Of a stretch of 64,000 nt of DNA, positions 53,689-63,024 are shown piece after piece. Below the pieces are notes generated by a model. It ran no database searches. It was not told the DNA's origin and saw only the letters and a list, made by a program, of their open reading frames with translations. The stretch's first letter is position 1. Each line of letters opens with the position of its first letter. Origin of the DNA: Bacillus sp. V3-13 (GTDB taxonomy: Bacteria; Bacillota; Bacilli; Bacillales; Cytobacillaceae); contig NZ_PGUZ01000039.1 in NCBI RefSeq assembly GCF_002860165.1, positions 1-64,000 of the forward strand. Direction: 5' to 3'. A program made the position numbers and the translations under genes.

Positions 53689-54942
53689 GTGAAAAAAACA
53701 GGGCAAATCGTGCTTGTCAGCATCTCGATTTTATTCACGTTAATCCAATCTCTGTTCTTTAATGATCCAATTGAAAAAGAGACAGTTGATTTTATCCTTG
53801 CGACGGCGATAGCCTGGTTTGTCGGCTGGCATTTAGATAAAGTGAAATTTTATGCAAGGGAAAGAAAAGAAAGCGAAGAAAGCTATAAGCAATTGATTGA
53901 ATCACTTCCAGAGTCGGTGATTATCCATCATAACGGTATCATACTTTATGTGAATAAAGCAGCTGAGATCATGGCTGCTGCCAGAAGCAAAGAGGAGTTA
54001 ATTGGCCGGTCGATTTTTGATTTTCTTCCAAGGGAAGAGGACGATCTGGTAAAAGAGCGGATCGAACAAGTATACAAGGAAAAAAAGCCGTTAATGAATT
54101 TTGAGCATAGAGTAACAAGGTTGGATGGAAAAACGATTTTTTTCGAAGAGTCGTCCCTCTATATTTTGTTTGAGGGCAAGGAAGCTGTTTTATCGATCGG
54201 CAAGGATATAACAGATCGGAAAGAGAAAACAGAGCGCCTTTTACAGAAGTCTGAAAAATTGGCGCTCGTTGGACAAATGGCGGCAGGGATAGCCCATGAA
54301 ATCCGCAACCCGCTTACTTCAATTAAAGGATTTATCCAGTTGTTCCGTTCCAACAACAGCCAGGAAGAATATTTTGAAATCGTATTAGCGGAATTGGAAC
54401 GAATTAATTTAATTGTCGGAGAATTTTTAGTTCTGGCTAAGCCAACTGCCATTGTTTTTCAGGAGAAAAATTTAAAAAATTTAATAAAAGATGTGGTGAT
54501 GCTGATTAATACGCAATCAATTTTAAATAATGTTCAAATCTTTGTTGAGTTTGGGGCGGATATTCCAAACATCTCTTGTGAAGAAAATCAATTAAAGCAG
54601 CTTTTTATCAATATTTTAAAAAATGGCATAGAGGCAATGCCGATGGGTGGGACAATCGATTTAAAAGTTGAAAAAAAAGAAGACGGAAAGGTGTCGATTC
54701 TTTTTATTGATCACGGAGTCGGAATTCCGGAAGAGCGGATCCCAACATTGGGAGAACCCTTTTATACGACTAAGGAAAAAGGAACAGGCCTCGGATTAAT
54801 GACCTGCTATAAAATTGTCGAAACACATAATGGCGAATTGAACATTACGAGTAAAGTTGGTCAAGGAACCACCATTGAAATCATATTGCCTGTCCTCACA
54901 AAAGAACACATAAACGAAGAGATTACTGTTTTGCAAGCCTAG
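53689..54942 (+). CDS. PAS-domain sensor histidine kinase (sporulation kinase KinE-like)
   Basis: A 417-residue kinase starting at GTG 53689 after GGGAGGAAT. Two short membrane helices lie at about residues 6-23 and 34-48, then a PAS domain (residues 62-180, SYKQLIESLPESVIIHHNG), the HisKA dimerisation helix with the phosphorylated His in GIAHEIRNPLTSIKGF, and the HATPase domain with N-box NILKNGIEAMP, DHGVGIP and GTGLGLMTC. No response regulator is adjacent, typical of Bacillus phosphorelay kinases that act on Spo0F. Sporulation role inferred. Confidence 0.88.
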   Translation: MKKTGQIVLVSISILFTLIQSLFFNDPIEKETVDFILATAIAWFVGWHLDKVKFYARERKESEESYKQLIESLPESVIIHHNGIILYVNKAAEIMAAARSKEELIGRSIFDFLPREEDDLVKERIEQVYKEKKPLMNFEHRVTRLDGKTIFFEESSLYILFEGKEAVLSIGKDITDRKEKTERLLQKSEKLALVGQMAAGIAHEIRNPLTSIKGFIQLFRSNNSQEEYFEIVLAELERINLIVGEFLVLAKPTAIVFQEKNLKNLIKDVVMLINTQSILNNVQIFVEFGADIPNISCEENQLKQLFINILKNGIEAMPMGGTIDLKVEKKEDGKVSILFIDHGVGIPEERIPTLGEPFYTTKEKGTGLGLMTCYKIVETHNGELNITSKVGQGTTIEIILPVLTKEHINEEITVLQA

Positions 54943-55058
54943 TCATCATCTCTTCTGGCCGTAAGAATATACTGATTTAACATGGTGAGGCCACTCAAAA
55001 GTTTAAAATCAGCTGGGAAGGGAATTGAAATAGAAATCGGTTAGGAGGGATCAATATT

Positions 55059-55193
55059 ATGCCAGGAAAAAAGTTAATGATGACAACGATTGCGTTAGGT
55101 ACAGCATTTCTTTTAAGAGATAAGAAATCCCGACAAAAACTTAAAGAACAATTTCAGGCCTTTAGCGGGAGGTCCGGCAAAAGCAGGTTTTAA
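55059..55193 (+). CDS. 44-residue basic protein
   Basis: Short frame with an excellent site, TTAGGAGGGATC, before ATG 55059. The product MPGKKLMMTTIALGTAFLLR has a short hydrophobic stretch, then is strongly basic (KKSRQKLKEQFQAFSGRSG). A terminator follows the stop by 11 bases, which supports a real gene. Not recognised. Confidence 0.6.
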   Translation: MPGKKLMMTTIALGTAFLLRDKKSRQKLKEQFQAFSGRSGKSRF

Positions 55194-55204
55194 TATATGT
55201 TGAG

Positions 55205-55230
55205 AAGCCCTTGAATATTCAGGGGTTTTT
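55205..55230 (+). terminator. Terminator of the 44-residue protein
   Basis: AGCCCTTGA pairs with TTCAGGGGT (wobbles) followed by T5. Confidence 0.65.
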
Positions 55231-55341
55231 CAATGCGATTAACTATTTCATAGACGATAGCATGATGAAAAATCCACGATAAGGATATTTACGGAATCAT
55301 GGGGAATCCTAACCTAAAAGACTGTAAAAGAGGTGCGAGCC

Positions 55342-55614
55342 ATGCAGCCTGTTAGCGGACAGATCATCTCAGGTGAATTTGATCAAGTTCATAACCAATT
55401 TTCCGTTCAAAAAGTGAAAAACTTATCCACCTTGTCAGTATTAAACGAACAACAAATTTCTATGCTGTACCGTTATTTAAAGTTACATGAAAACGAAGAG
55501 GATGGACAGATTGTAACGTTATACGACCAAATTCCTGTCGTGTTAACACAATTTGAAACGAAATTACTGTTGAGGGATTTGGAGAGAATCCAACAGCTGT
55601 ACAAACAGTGTTAA
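55342..55614 (+). CDS. Small hypothetical protein
   Basis: A 90-residue protein: MQPVSGQIISGEFDQV, then a helical LNEQQISMLYRYLKLHENEE and QFETKLLLRDLERIQQLYK. ATG 55342 with AGAGGTG is preferred over GTG 55333. No domain recognised. Confidence 0.65.
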   Translation: MQPVSGQIISGEFDQVHNQFSVQKVKNLSTLSVLNEQQISMLYRYLKLHENEEDGQIVTLYDQIPVVLTQFETKLLLRDLERIQQLYKQC

Positions 55615-55719
55615 ACACTTTCGGCTCTTATCCAGAAATGTTCAAATGGTCGAAAATCCCATGACGATTATCCGCAGGCAAGGTAATAATATTAGCGATT
55701 ACGATGGAAAGAAGGGATC

Positions 55720-56397
55720 ATGATGGGATTGGAATGGTTTGATCGAGTGACTGGGGAGCTTCAGGATCATCTTGAATCACTGTGTGATAAATACGACCAG
55801 CTCGGCCATATGTCGGTTGACAGAGGAGCGCGTCATCCGCGAATTGAATTTTACGTCGAGACAGCTGATGATGACCGCGATTACTTTTGCACACTTTCAT
55901 TTGACCCGCACAATGAGGAGTTCTATATGGACACCATTGATATTGAGACAGGACAAAATTCAAAAACGATTCTTGCTGATATTGAAGATATTACAGATGC
56001 CGTTCATGAAAGCTTTCATGATTACATGAACGGGGATGACGATATCATTGGTGATTATGAAATTGAAGAAGATTTTGCCGGAGAAGAAGAGGAGTATTAC
56101 ATGGCAGAAGCGGAGCCGGACGGGGATATCCTCAATCAAATTGATGTAGAGTGGAAAACACCTGAGGTTACAGCTTTTATGCATGAAGATGAAGTTGAGG
56201 TCACCTATCAATTTGGGGTCGTTGAAGAGACAGGTGATGGCGTCCTTCGCCGCGTAAACAGAATATGGACGGAAGATGATGATCTGATTAAAGATGAATC
56301 CAACTTTATTTTCAGCAAAGAAGAAGCTAGTACGATTATAGCGCTGATTGCGAGCCATATGGATTCAATGAGTGAATTTAATTTTGACCAGCAGTAA
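55720..56397 (+). CDS. Acidic hypothetical protein
   Basis: A 225-residue very acidic protein (YEIEEDFAGEEEEYYMAEAE in the middle). It starts MMGLEWFDRVTGELQD; ATG 55720 and ATG 55723 are both possible, with AGAAGGGATC upstream. Two similar halves can be seen by eye: an N-terminal alpha/beta part (FYVETADDDRDYFCTLSF) and a C-terminal part (YQFGVVEETGDGVLRRVNRIW). Part of it is also present as a 39-bp remnant at 53335. Not recognised. Confidence 0.68.
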   Translation: MMGLEWFDRVTGELQDHLESLCDKYDQLGHMSVDRGARHPRIEFYVETADDDRDYFCTLSFDPHNEEFYMDTIDIETGQNSKTILADIEDITDAVHESFHDYMNGDDDIIGDYEIEEDFAGEEEEYYMAEAEPDGDILNQIDVEWKTPEVTAFMHEDEVEVTYQFGVVEETGDGVLRRVNRIWTEDDDLIKDESNFIFSKEEASTIIALIASHMDSMSEFNFDQQ

Positions 56398-56404
56398 GCC
56401 GATA

Positions 56405-56436
56405 CAGAAAAATCCCCAAGATTGGGGATTTTTCTG
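56405..56436. terminator. Bidirectional terminator
   Basis: CAGAAAAATCCCCAA pairs with TTGGGGATTTTTCTG, between convergent genes. Confidence 0.9.
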
Positions 56437-56439
56437 TGC

Positions 56440-57465
56440 TTAGCCACCAATATGTGACATTTCGACTTTTTTTCTGCTGACATTTCTCTCTGGATTTTTA
56501 TCGCGCATTTCAGAATAACGGTCATGGCGATTTTCCCATATACCTGTGACAATCTGCGCAAGTTCGTCATTCGATTTGTTTGCGCGAAGAGGGGTGCGCA
56601 AATCGTGACCGTCTCCTGAAAACAGGCATGTGTAAAGTTTGCCTTCGGCTGACAGACGGGCGCGGTTGCAGGTTGAGCAAAACGCGCCCGTTACCGATGA
56701 AATAATCCCAAATTCATTATCTGTACCAAGATAACGAAATCTTGCTGCGACTTCGCCGGTGTAATTTGGTGCAACCTGCTCAAAGGGTAATACCTTCATG
56801 ATATCTTCAAGAATTTCCTGTCTTGAATACACCTTTTCCAGGTTCCATTTGTTTGTATTTCCAACATCCATGAACTCGATAAAGCGCAAAATATGGCCTT
56901 CATCTTTAAAAAACTGTGCCATTGGAACGACCTCATGCTCATTAACGCCTTTTTGGACAACCATGTTAATTTTAACCTTCAGCCCTGCTTTTGCCGCTGC
57001 ATCAATCCCTTTTAATACAGCATCAACTTTGACTCCTCTGCCGTTTATTTTCGCAAACAAATCATCATTTAATGAGTCAAGGCTGACGGAAACACGTTTT
57101 AAACCTGCTTCCTTCAGCTGAGCTGCATACTTCGTTAAAAGAACCCCATTTGTCGTCATCGCGATGTCATTGATACCGTCAATCTGGAAGATCTTTTCAA
57201 TCAGCGCCGGAAGGTCCTTTCTCATCAACGGTTCACCGCCGGTAATCCGGATTTTCTTAATCCCGAATGCATCTGAAAAAATCTCGACCAGCCGCGTAAT
57301 TTCCTCAAAAGAAAGCAGCTGGTCTTTCGGCAAAAAGGGGAAGTCAGGTCCAAAGATTTCCGCCGGCATACAGTAGGTACACCGGAAGTTGCAGCGATCC
57401 GTCACAGAAATGCGAAGATCCCGCAAAGGACGTTTCAGCTGGTCGTGCAGAAGTTTTTTCTCCAT
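56440..57465 (-). CDS. moaA: GTP 3',8-cyclase MoaA (radical SAM)
   Basis: A 341-residue enzyme for the first step of molybdenum cofactor synthesis. N-terminal CxxxCxxC is [14 protein letters not shown]; the C-terminal [4Fe-4S] Cys set is [21 protein letters not shown]; the C-terminus ends in IGG, the essential double-Gly tail. It lies three bases downstream of fdhD on the same strand, linking cofactor synthesis with formate dehydrogenase maturation. Confidence 0.95.
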   Translation of the reverse strand: MEKKLLHDQLKRPLRDLRISVTDRCNFRCTYCMPAEIFGPDFPFLPKDQLLSFEEITRLVEIFSDAFGIKKIRITGGEPLMRKDLPALIEKIFQIDGINDIAMTTNGVLLTKYAAQLKEAGLKRVSVSLDSLNDDLFAKINGRGVKVDAVLKGIDAAAKAGLKVKINMVVQKGVNEHEVVPMAQFFKDEGHILRFIEFMDVGNTNKWNLEKVYSRQEILEDIMKVLPFEQVAPNYTGEVAARFRYLGTDNEFGIISSVTGAFCSTCNRARLSAEGKLYTCLFSGDGHDLRTPLRANKSNDELAQIVTGIWENRHDRYSEMRDKNPERNVSRKKVEMSHIGG

Positions 57466-57468
57466 TAA

Positions 57469-58284
57469 TCAATTTACATCCTCTCTTGATGCCCTGGCCG
57501 CTACGATTCTTTCCGAATGAGAGTATACATTAAAGGAGCTGCCTCTAATAAAGCCGACCGCCGTGATGTTTAAATCGTCTGCTAATTTGATGGCAAGATC
57601 AGTTGGGGCAGACTTTGACAAAATGATTCCCACTCCGATTTTTGCCGCCTTTAAAAGTACTTCAGATGAGATTCTCCCGCTGAAAGCAATGATTTTATCC
57701 TGAACCGGTATTCGGTTTTGCACACAATAGCCAAGGATTTTATCCAATGCATTATGCCGGCCGATATCCGCTCGGTTTACAATGATGCCATTTGGTGAGA
57801 ACAGGGCTGCATTGTGGACCCCACCGGTTTCCTGGAATACAACGCTGTTATCCTGAAGCGCTTTCATGAAATGAATACACTGTTCTGGTGTCAATGTAAC
57901 TTTTGATGTCGAAGTTTTAGCTGTTTTTGCATCATTATAAAAATAAAACTGTCTGCTCTTTCCGCAGCAGGAGCCGATAAATCTTTTTGAATAAAATTGC
58001 TGGTTTGCAGGTGTCTGTTTTGCAGTTTCGACATAGGCAAAACCTTTGCTTTCATCGATGTGCAGTTCTTTGACATCATCGTTAAAACGGATAACTCCTT
58101 CTGATGCCAGAAAGCCGAAAATAAGCTCTTCCAAGTTTTTCGGAGTACAGACCATCGTTGCGAATTCGATGCCGTTAAGCATAACCGTCAAAGGGAATTC
58201 CGTGACAATTTGATCCTCTTTTTCTTGCAGGCTGCCATTTTCAAACTTTAAAATTTTATTATTACTTCTAATTTGAGTCTCCAT
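57469..58284 (-). CDS. fdhD: Formate dehydrogenase sulfurtransferase FdhD
   Basis: A 271-residue protein that passes sulfur to the molybdenum cofactor for formate dehydrogenases. Conserved Cys pair in IGSCCGKSRQ, NRADIGRHNALDK, and SGRISSEVLLKA. ATG 58284 (METQ) with AGGTGGG upstream is preferred over GTG 58296. First gene of the moaA operon. It matures the oxidoreductase encoded at 60482. Confidence 0.93.
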   Translation of the reverse strand: METQIRSNNKILKFENGSLQEKEDQIVTEFPLTVMLNGIEFATMVCTPKNLEELIFGFLASEGVIRFNDDVKELHIDESKGFAYVETAKQTPANQQFYSKRFIGSCCGKSRQFYFYNDAKTAKTSTSKVTLTPEQCIHFMKALQDNSVVFQETGGVHNAALFSPNGIIVNRADIGRHNALDKILGYCVQNRIPVQDKIIAFSGRISSEVLLKAAKIGVGIILSKSAPTDLAIKLADDLNITAVGFIRGSSFNVYSHSERIVAARASREDVN

Positions 58285-58630
58285 TTTTACACCCACCTGA
58301 CGAGGATAACTGAATTACCCAAAATATTAGCACTAAGAAAATCTAAAATGCAAGTATTTTTACTATACCCATAGTGAGAACGAAAAAAAGCATTGTAGGA
58401 ATTAAAATTAAGTGATAAAATTTACTAAAAGTTCATCAAATTGTAACATTTTTATTTTCGGGATAGCGAACCTGTCTCCGTGTAAAAGTGAAGCAAGATT
58501 TTGAAAGCGATTTACTGTTGGTATGCAACAGCGCAACCTGTTGGCAGCTAACCGTCATATCTTTTCCCGTTTACACCGGGGAGGTTTGACGGTTTTTTAA
58601 TGAGTTTCTAAAAAAAGGGGAGTCGCAAGA
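58285..58630. other. Divergent control region of fdhD and the OFA transporter
   Basis: About 345 bases. The right half is the structured leader described separately (58460-58598). The left half is AT-rich and must hold the fdhD and transporter promoters; TATACCCATAGTGAG near 58365 is suggestive only. Confidence 0.5.
58460..58598 (+). ncRNA. Candidate structured leader with intrinsic terminator, copy 1
   Basis: First hairpin GGGATAG-CGAAC-CTGTCTC (58460-58478). Second unit: GTTGG (58517-58521), four bases, CAACAG, loop CGCAAC, CTGTTG, four bases, CTAAC (58548-58552). The last strand overlaps the left arm of a terminator, AACCGTCA (58550-58557) with TGACGGTT (58587-58594) and T6. The antiterminator-like fold and the terminator are therefore mutually exclusive. 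Same architecture at 60383-60456. Confidence 0.6.
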
Positions 58631-59896
58631 ATGGAAAAAACAAAAAACAGATGGCTTATTGCCGCATCAGCAGTAGGAATTCATATTTCAATCGGTTCAG
58701 TTTATGCATGGAGTGTTTTTACAAAGCCGCTGGCAAGCGAATTCGGCTGGGATTTGACAGACATTAGTTTAACATTCAGCCTGGCGATCTTATTTTTAGG
58801 CTTGTCTGCTGCTTTTTTGGGACATTTTGTTGAAAAATACGGACCGAGAAAGGCAGGCATCCTTGCAGCAGTATTTTTTGGTGTTGGTGTTACCGGCTCA
58901 GGGCTGGCGATTAATTTGGAATCGTTGCCGTTATTGTATCTTTTCTATGGTGTGTTAGGTGGAATCGGGCTTGGGGTTGGTTATATCGCACCAGTGTCTA
59001 CGCTTGTGAAATGGTTTCCTGACAGAAGGGGTTTGGCGACTGGACTTGCGATCATGGGTTTTGGGTTTGCATCATTGATCAGCAGCCCGATTATGCAAAA
59101 CTTGATTGAGGCAGTTGGAATTGCCAAAACCTTTTACATTCTGGGAATTTCCTATTTTGTGATCATGATTTCTTCATCCCTTTATCTTGCTCCGCCAAAG
59201 CAAGGCTGGTTGCCGGCAGGCTTTGAGGAGAAAATTAAATCTGGCGTGACTACAGTAAAAAGGGATTTATCGCAACTGACAGCTAATGAAGCGATAAGGA
59301 CAAGAAGATTTTATTACATATGGTTGATGCTTTTTATTAACATCACGTGTGGAATTGCGATCATTTCTTCTGCATCTCCGCTGGCGCAGGAAAGCGTTGG
59401 CTTAAGCGCAGCCGCAGCCGCAGCGCTTGTTGGTGTGCTGGGAGCATTTAATGGATTTGGCAGAATCGGCTGGGCGTCGATTTCGGATTATATTGGCCGG
59501 CCAAATACGTATACGGCTTTTTTCTTAATTCAAGTTATTGCGTTCCCGCTTGTGACAATGACCGACAATCCAATCATGTTCCAGGTTTTACTGGCGATCA
59601 TTTATACATGCTATGGCGGAGGTTTTGCAGCTATCCCGGCCTATATCGGCGACTTGTTTGGAACGAAACAGCTTGGAGCAATCCATGGCTATATATTAAC
59701 GGCTTGGGCTGCAGCAGGGCTTGTCGGACCAATGTTTGCTTCCTGGGTAAGGGAAACAACCGGAAGTTATTCGCAAAGTTTGTTGGTATTCACCGCTTTA
59801 TTCGTGGTCGCATTAGCCGTTTCATTATTGATCCGCATCGATATCAAGAAGTTGAGCGAAAAGCAAAACAGTGCCAGTGCCAAAGCAGCAAGTTGA
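58631..59896 (+). CDS. OFA-type MFS transporter (oxalate/formate antiporter family)
   Basis: A 421-residue 12-span MFS protein. First helix IAASAVGIHISIGSVYAWSVFT, the loop motif GHFVEKYGPRKAG, and ISDYIGRPN in the central loop are family marks of OxlT/YhjX-like carriers. AAAAAAGGGGAG precedes ATG 58631. The position beside fdhD and an FdhF-like enzyme suggests formate or a related carboxylate as substrate, but YhjX-like pyruvate-responsive carriers are an alternative. Confidence 0.85.
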   Translation: MEKTKNRWLIAASAVGIHISIGSVYAWSVFTKPLASEFGWDLTDISLTFSLAILFLGLSAAFLGHFVEKYGPRKAGILAAVFFGVGVTGSGLAINLESLPLLYLFYGVLGGIGLGVGYIAPVSTLVKWFPDRRGLATGLAIMGFGFASLISSPIMQNLIEAVGIAKTFYILGISYFVIMISSSLYLAPPKQGWLPAGFEEKIKSGVTTVKRDLSQLTANEAIRTRRFYYIWLMLFINITCGIAIISSASPLAQESVGLSAAAAAALVGVLGAFNGFGRIGWASISDYIGRPNTYTAFFLIQVIAFPLVTMTDNPIMFQVLLAIIYTCYGGGFAAIPAYIGDLFGTKQLGAIHGYILTAWAAAGLVGPMFASWVRETTGSYSQSLLVFTALFVVALAVSLLIRIDIKKLSEKQNSASAKAAS

Positions 59897-60000
59897 CAAC
59901 AAAGCAGATAATTGTTTAACTTATAAAGCGATATCATCAGTTTAATAGTTTTTGCATAGTGATTAAACAAGAAAAGATTGTAATGAAGGATTGAAATGCA

Positions 60001-60360
60001 ATGAATAAGTATGAGGCAGAATTCAGCAACTTAGTACGTTCCTTTCGGAAAAAGCACATGGGAAAAGGGCCGGGTAAAGTAACAACCACGTTTTGTAAAA
60101 ACTGGGCCATTTGCGAAATGGAGGGCAATTTGTCCCCGGTCGAAAAATTCATTGCCAGCGCTGACGAAGGAAAACAAATGCTTCGTGCTGCAAGAACAGA
60201 AATGGTTAAGCAAATGTATAAAAAAAACACGCCTGTTGAAATGGAAGAATTTCTCCAGAGCAAACTGGTCGACTTGTTTGTCGATATTGACATCGAGCGG
60301 GACTTTGGAATGTCTGTGTTTGTCTTTGACCAGGACATTGAAAAAAAGTTCTGTAAATAA
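60001..60360 (+). CDS. DUF2294 (YrhF/MpsC-like) protein
   Basis: A 119-residue protein of the DUF2294 family: FSNLVRSFRKKHMGKGPGKV, TTTFCKNWAICEMEGNLSPVE, and the acidic YrhF-like end. In B. subtilis yrhF lies between formate dehydrogenase yrhE and the transporter yrhG, the same neighbours as here. The name MpsC links it to bicarbonate systems, so it may couple CO2 produced by formate oxidation; that is inference. Start ATG 60001 has a weak site. Confidence 0.8.
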   Translation: MNKYEAEFSNLVRSFRKKHMGKGPGKVTTTFCKNWAICEMEGNLSPVEKFIASADEGKQMLRAARTEMVKQMYKKNTPVEMEEFLQSKLVDLFVDIDIERDFGMSVFVFDQDIEKKFCK

Positions 60361-60382
60361 AACAACTTTTGCTTTTTTGGGA

Positions 60383-60456
60383 GTTGGCACTTGGCAGCGA
60401 ACCTGCTAAAGACTAACCACCATACACTTCAAGCTTTATGTGTATGGTGGTTTTTA
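60383..60456 (+). ncRNA. Candidate structured leader with intrinsic terminator, copy 2
   Basis: GTTGG (60383-60387), four bases, TGGCAG, loop CGAAC, CTGCTA, four bases, CTAAC (60413-60417). The terminator ACCACCATACAC (60416-60427) with GTGTATGGTGGT (60440-60451) and T5 overlaps it by two bases. It ends 25 bases before the oxidoreductase start. Stem sequences differ from copy 1 yet keep pairing. Confidence 0.62.
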
Positions 60457-60481
60457 TTTTCTATAAAGGAGTTATGGAAAA

Positions 60482-62830
60482 ATGGGGAAAACAAAGCATA
60501 CTGGACCGATCAAATTAGATACTAGACCAAAACCGGCATTATGGGCAGGGCTGGCGCCAATGGGGCTGGGCAAAGTCAAACCCCACCACATTAAGGATAC
60601 GATGAAGGTTGTCTGGGACAACAAAGACAATCTTCCATACGCATACCGAATTTTAACACAGGGTATATGCGATGGTTGTGCGCTGGGTGTTTCCGGATTA
60701 TATGACCAGACGCTGACCGGGCCGCATCTTTGTACAACAAGACTCAATGTTCTTCGCCTTAACACGATGTCGGCGATTGATCCGAAGTGGCTTGAAGATG
60801 TTGAGAAGATGCAGCAGCTTGACAGCGCTCAGCTGAGAAAATTGGGACGGATTCCATATCCGCTTTCCCGAAAAAAAGGAGAGAAAAAGTTTACCAGACT
60901 TTCCTGGGATGAGGCACTTGACCGGATTGCCCAAAAAATCAAGAGCATTGATTCGAAGCAGCTTGCATTTTATTTAACTGCCCGCGGAATTACGAATGAA
61001 GTTTACTACACAGCTGCGAAAACAGCCCGTTTCCTTGGCACAAATAATATCGATAATGCTTCACGGATTTGCCACTCTCCAAGTAAGACGGCTTTAAAAC
61101 GATCAATGGGCATCGGTGCATCAAGCTGTAATTATAAGGATTGGATCGGCACAGATGTATTGGTGTTCTGGGGATCCGTTGCCGCGAACAATCAGCCTGT
61201 TTCAACGAAATATATGTATGCTGCGAAGAAGGCCGGTACAAAGATTATTACGATTAACCCATATCGCGAACCAGCAATGGAAAAATACTGGATTCCGTCA
61301 ATTGCTGAAAGTGCGTTATTTGGCACAAAAATTGTCGATGATGTTTATCAGGTTAATATCGGTGGCGATATCGCCTTTATGAACGGCGTCATGAAGCATT
61401 GGATTGAGATGGAGGAAAAACGGCCGGGTTCAGCCATTGACCACCAATTTGTCAACGAACATACAAACGGCTACGAAGAGCTGAAAAATCATATAATAAA
61501 ACAGGACTGGGAGCAGCTTGAGAAATCATCTGGTGTAACCCGGGAAAGAATGCTTGAATTTGCAGAATTACTTGCCGGGTCAAAATCGGCTGTTTTTGTG
61601 TGGAGCATGGGTTTAACCCAGCACCGCTTCGCAACCGATAATATTTCACAAGTAGCAAACCTCGCCATGCTTCGCGGTTTTATTGGCAAAAAGCATTGTG
61701 GTGTTATGCCAATCCGTGGCCATAGCGGCGTGCAGGGTTCCGGAGAAATGGGCGCCGACCCATTTGTTATGCCGGGTGGAGACTTTGATGAGCAAAACAT
61801 TGAAAGAGTTGAAAAGGTCTGGAAATTCCCAATCCCGCGCTGGCAGGGGGATACAGTCGGACAGACGCTTGAAAATATCATGCTGCCCGACGACCATGAA
61901 CGAAAGGTGAAGCTTTTCTATACAAGCGGAGGAAATTTCCTTGAAACGATGCCAGATCCGAATTTTATGAAACAAGTATTGGAGAATGTTGAATTGCGTG
62001 TCCATCAGGATATTATCTTTAACACTTCTACACTTGTTGACGCGAAGGAAGAAGTGATTGTACTGCCGGCGATGACCCGCTACGAACAGCCGGGCGGGGG
62101 TACTTCAACGAGTACAGAAAGAATGGTTTACTTCAGCGCAGAAATTGACGGTCCGCGCATTAAGGAAGCCCGGCCTGAATGGGAAATTTATATCGATCTT
62201 GCTTCAAGAGTGTTTCCTGAGAAAAAGCATCTTATTCATTTCAATAATGCAGCAGAAATACGTGCAGAAATTGCCGAAGCCAATCCATATTATGACGGAA
62301 TCCAGCATTTGAAAAATCGCGGTGATGTATTCCAATGGGGCGGAGCGTGGCTGTGTGAAGATGGATTATTTCCGACACCAAATGGAAAAGGAAACCTTTT
62401 GGCGATCGAAATTCCTGAACTTCGTAAAACAGAAGGCCATTTCTATGTAACATCACGCCGGGGTAAACAATTCAACTCAATGGTGTATAGCAACAAAGAT
62501 GCGTTCAACGGAGCGGACCGTTATGACATCGTCATGAACGCAGATGATGCAGCAAAATTGCGCATTAATGAAGGCGACACCGTTGTTGCGTATAACCAGT
62601 TTGGAACCTATCAAGGACGAGCCAAATTTGAAGATATCAAGTCCGGCAATATCGCGGTCTACTGGCCGGAAGGAAATATTCTGCTTCCAAAGGGTGTTTA
62701 TGAAAAGTATTCGCAGATTCCAGAATACAACACAGGTGTGGTTCTCGAAAAAGCAGAAACCTTCCATGCCCAGAAAGACAGAAAATATGTTGAAAAAAGA
62801 ATCGAAGAATTAGAAATGAGTGTCGACTGA
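60482..62830 (+). CDS. FdhF/YdeP-type molybdopterin oxidoreductase (formate dehydrogenase-like)
   Basis: A 782-residue Mo/W-bisPGD enzyme. N-terminal Cys motif GICDGCALGVSG followed by LCTTRLNVLR; the Mo-ligand Cys is in SRICHSPSKTALKRS, not selenocysteine; molybdopterin segments are DVLVFWGSVAANNQPVS, RGHSGVQGSGEMG and the C-terminal VTSRRGKQFNSMVYS. It lacks the N-terminal ferredoxin and extra Fe-S domains of large FdhA, so electron transfer partners are unknown. GGAGTTATGGAAAA precedes ATG 60482. Maturation by FdhD and MoaA nearby is expected. Confidence 0.9.
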   Translation: MGKTKHTGPIKLDTRPKPALWAGLAPMGLGKVKPHHIKDTMKVVWDNKDNLPYAYRILTQGICDGCALGVSGLYDQTLTGPHLCTTRLNVLRLNTMSAIDPKWLEDVEKMQQLDSAQLRKLGRIPYPLSRKKGEKKFTRLSWDEALDRIAQKIKSIDSKQLAFYLTARGITNEVYYTAAKTARFLGTNNIDNASRICHSPSKTALKRSMGIGASSCNYKDWIGTDVLVFWGSVAANNQPVSTKYMYAAKKAGTKIITINPYREPAMEKYWIPSIAESALFGTKIVDDVYQVNIGGDIAFMNGVMKHWIEMEEKRPGSAIDHQFVNEHTNGYEELKNHIIKQDWEQLEKSSGVTRERMLEFAELLAGSKSAVFVWSMGLTQHRFATDNISQVANLAMLRGFIGKKHCGVMPIRGHSGVQGSGEMGADPFVMPGGDFDEQNIERVEKVWKFPIPRWQGDTVGQTLENIMLPDDHERKVKLFYTSGGNFLETMPDPNFMKQVLENVELRVHQDIIFNTSTLVDAKEEVIVLPAMTRYEQPGGGTSTSTERMVYFSAEIDGPRIKEARPEWEIYIDLASRVFPEKKHLIHFNNAAEIRAEIAEANPYYDGIQHLKNRGDVFQWGGAWLCEDGLFPTPNGKGNLLAIEIPELRKTEGHFYVTSRRGKQFNSMVYSNKDAFNGADRYDIVMNADDAAKLRINEGDTVVAYNQFGTYQGRAKFEDIKSGNIAVYWPEGNILLPKGVYEKYSQIPEYNTGVVLEKAETFHAQKDRKYVEKRIEELEMSVD

Positions 62831-62856
62831 GTCGAGTTTCTTCTATAATATTGTTT

Positions 62857-62892
62857 AAGATCCGGTTCAGATTGATTGAACCGGATCTTTTT
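62857..62892 (+). terminator. Terminator after the oxidoreductase
   Basis: AAGATCCGGTTCA pairs with TGAACCGGATCTT around GATTGAT, then TTT. Confidence 0.88.
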
Positions 62893-63024
62893 ATGAGTTT
62901 TAATATCCACCACATCACCCGGAAACAAATATCCAGATGACACATCAATGTAATGTAAACGTCAACAGCTTGTAAACTTAATCCGCTAAACTATGAATAC
63001 CAATAGCAGACTTTGGAGGTATTT

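Noticed and set aside
58460-60456. ANTAR-type antiterminator substrate
   Set aside because: ANTAR targets have hexaloops with A at position 1 and G at 4; the loops here are CGAAC or CGCAAC, and one copy has a single hairpin unit.
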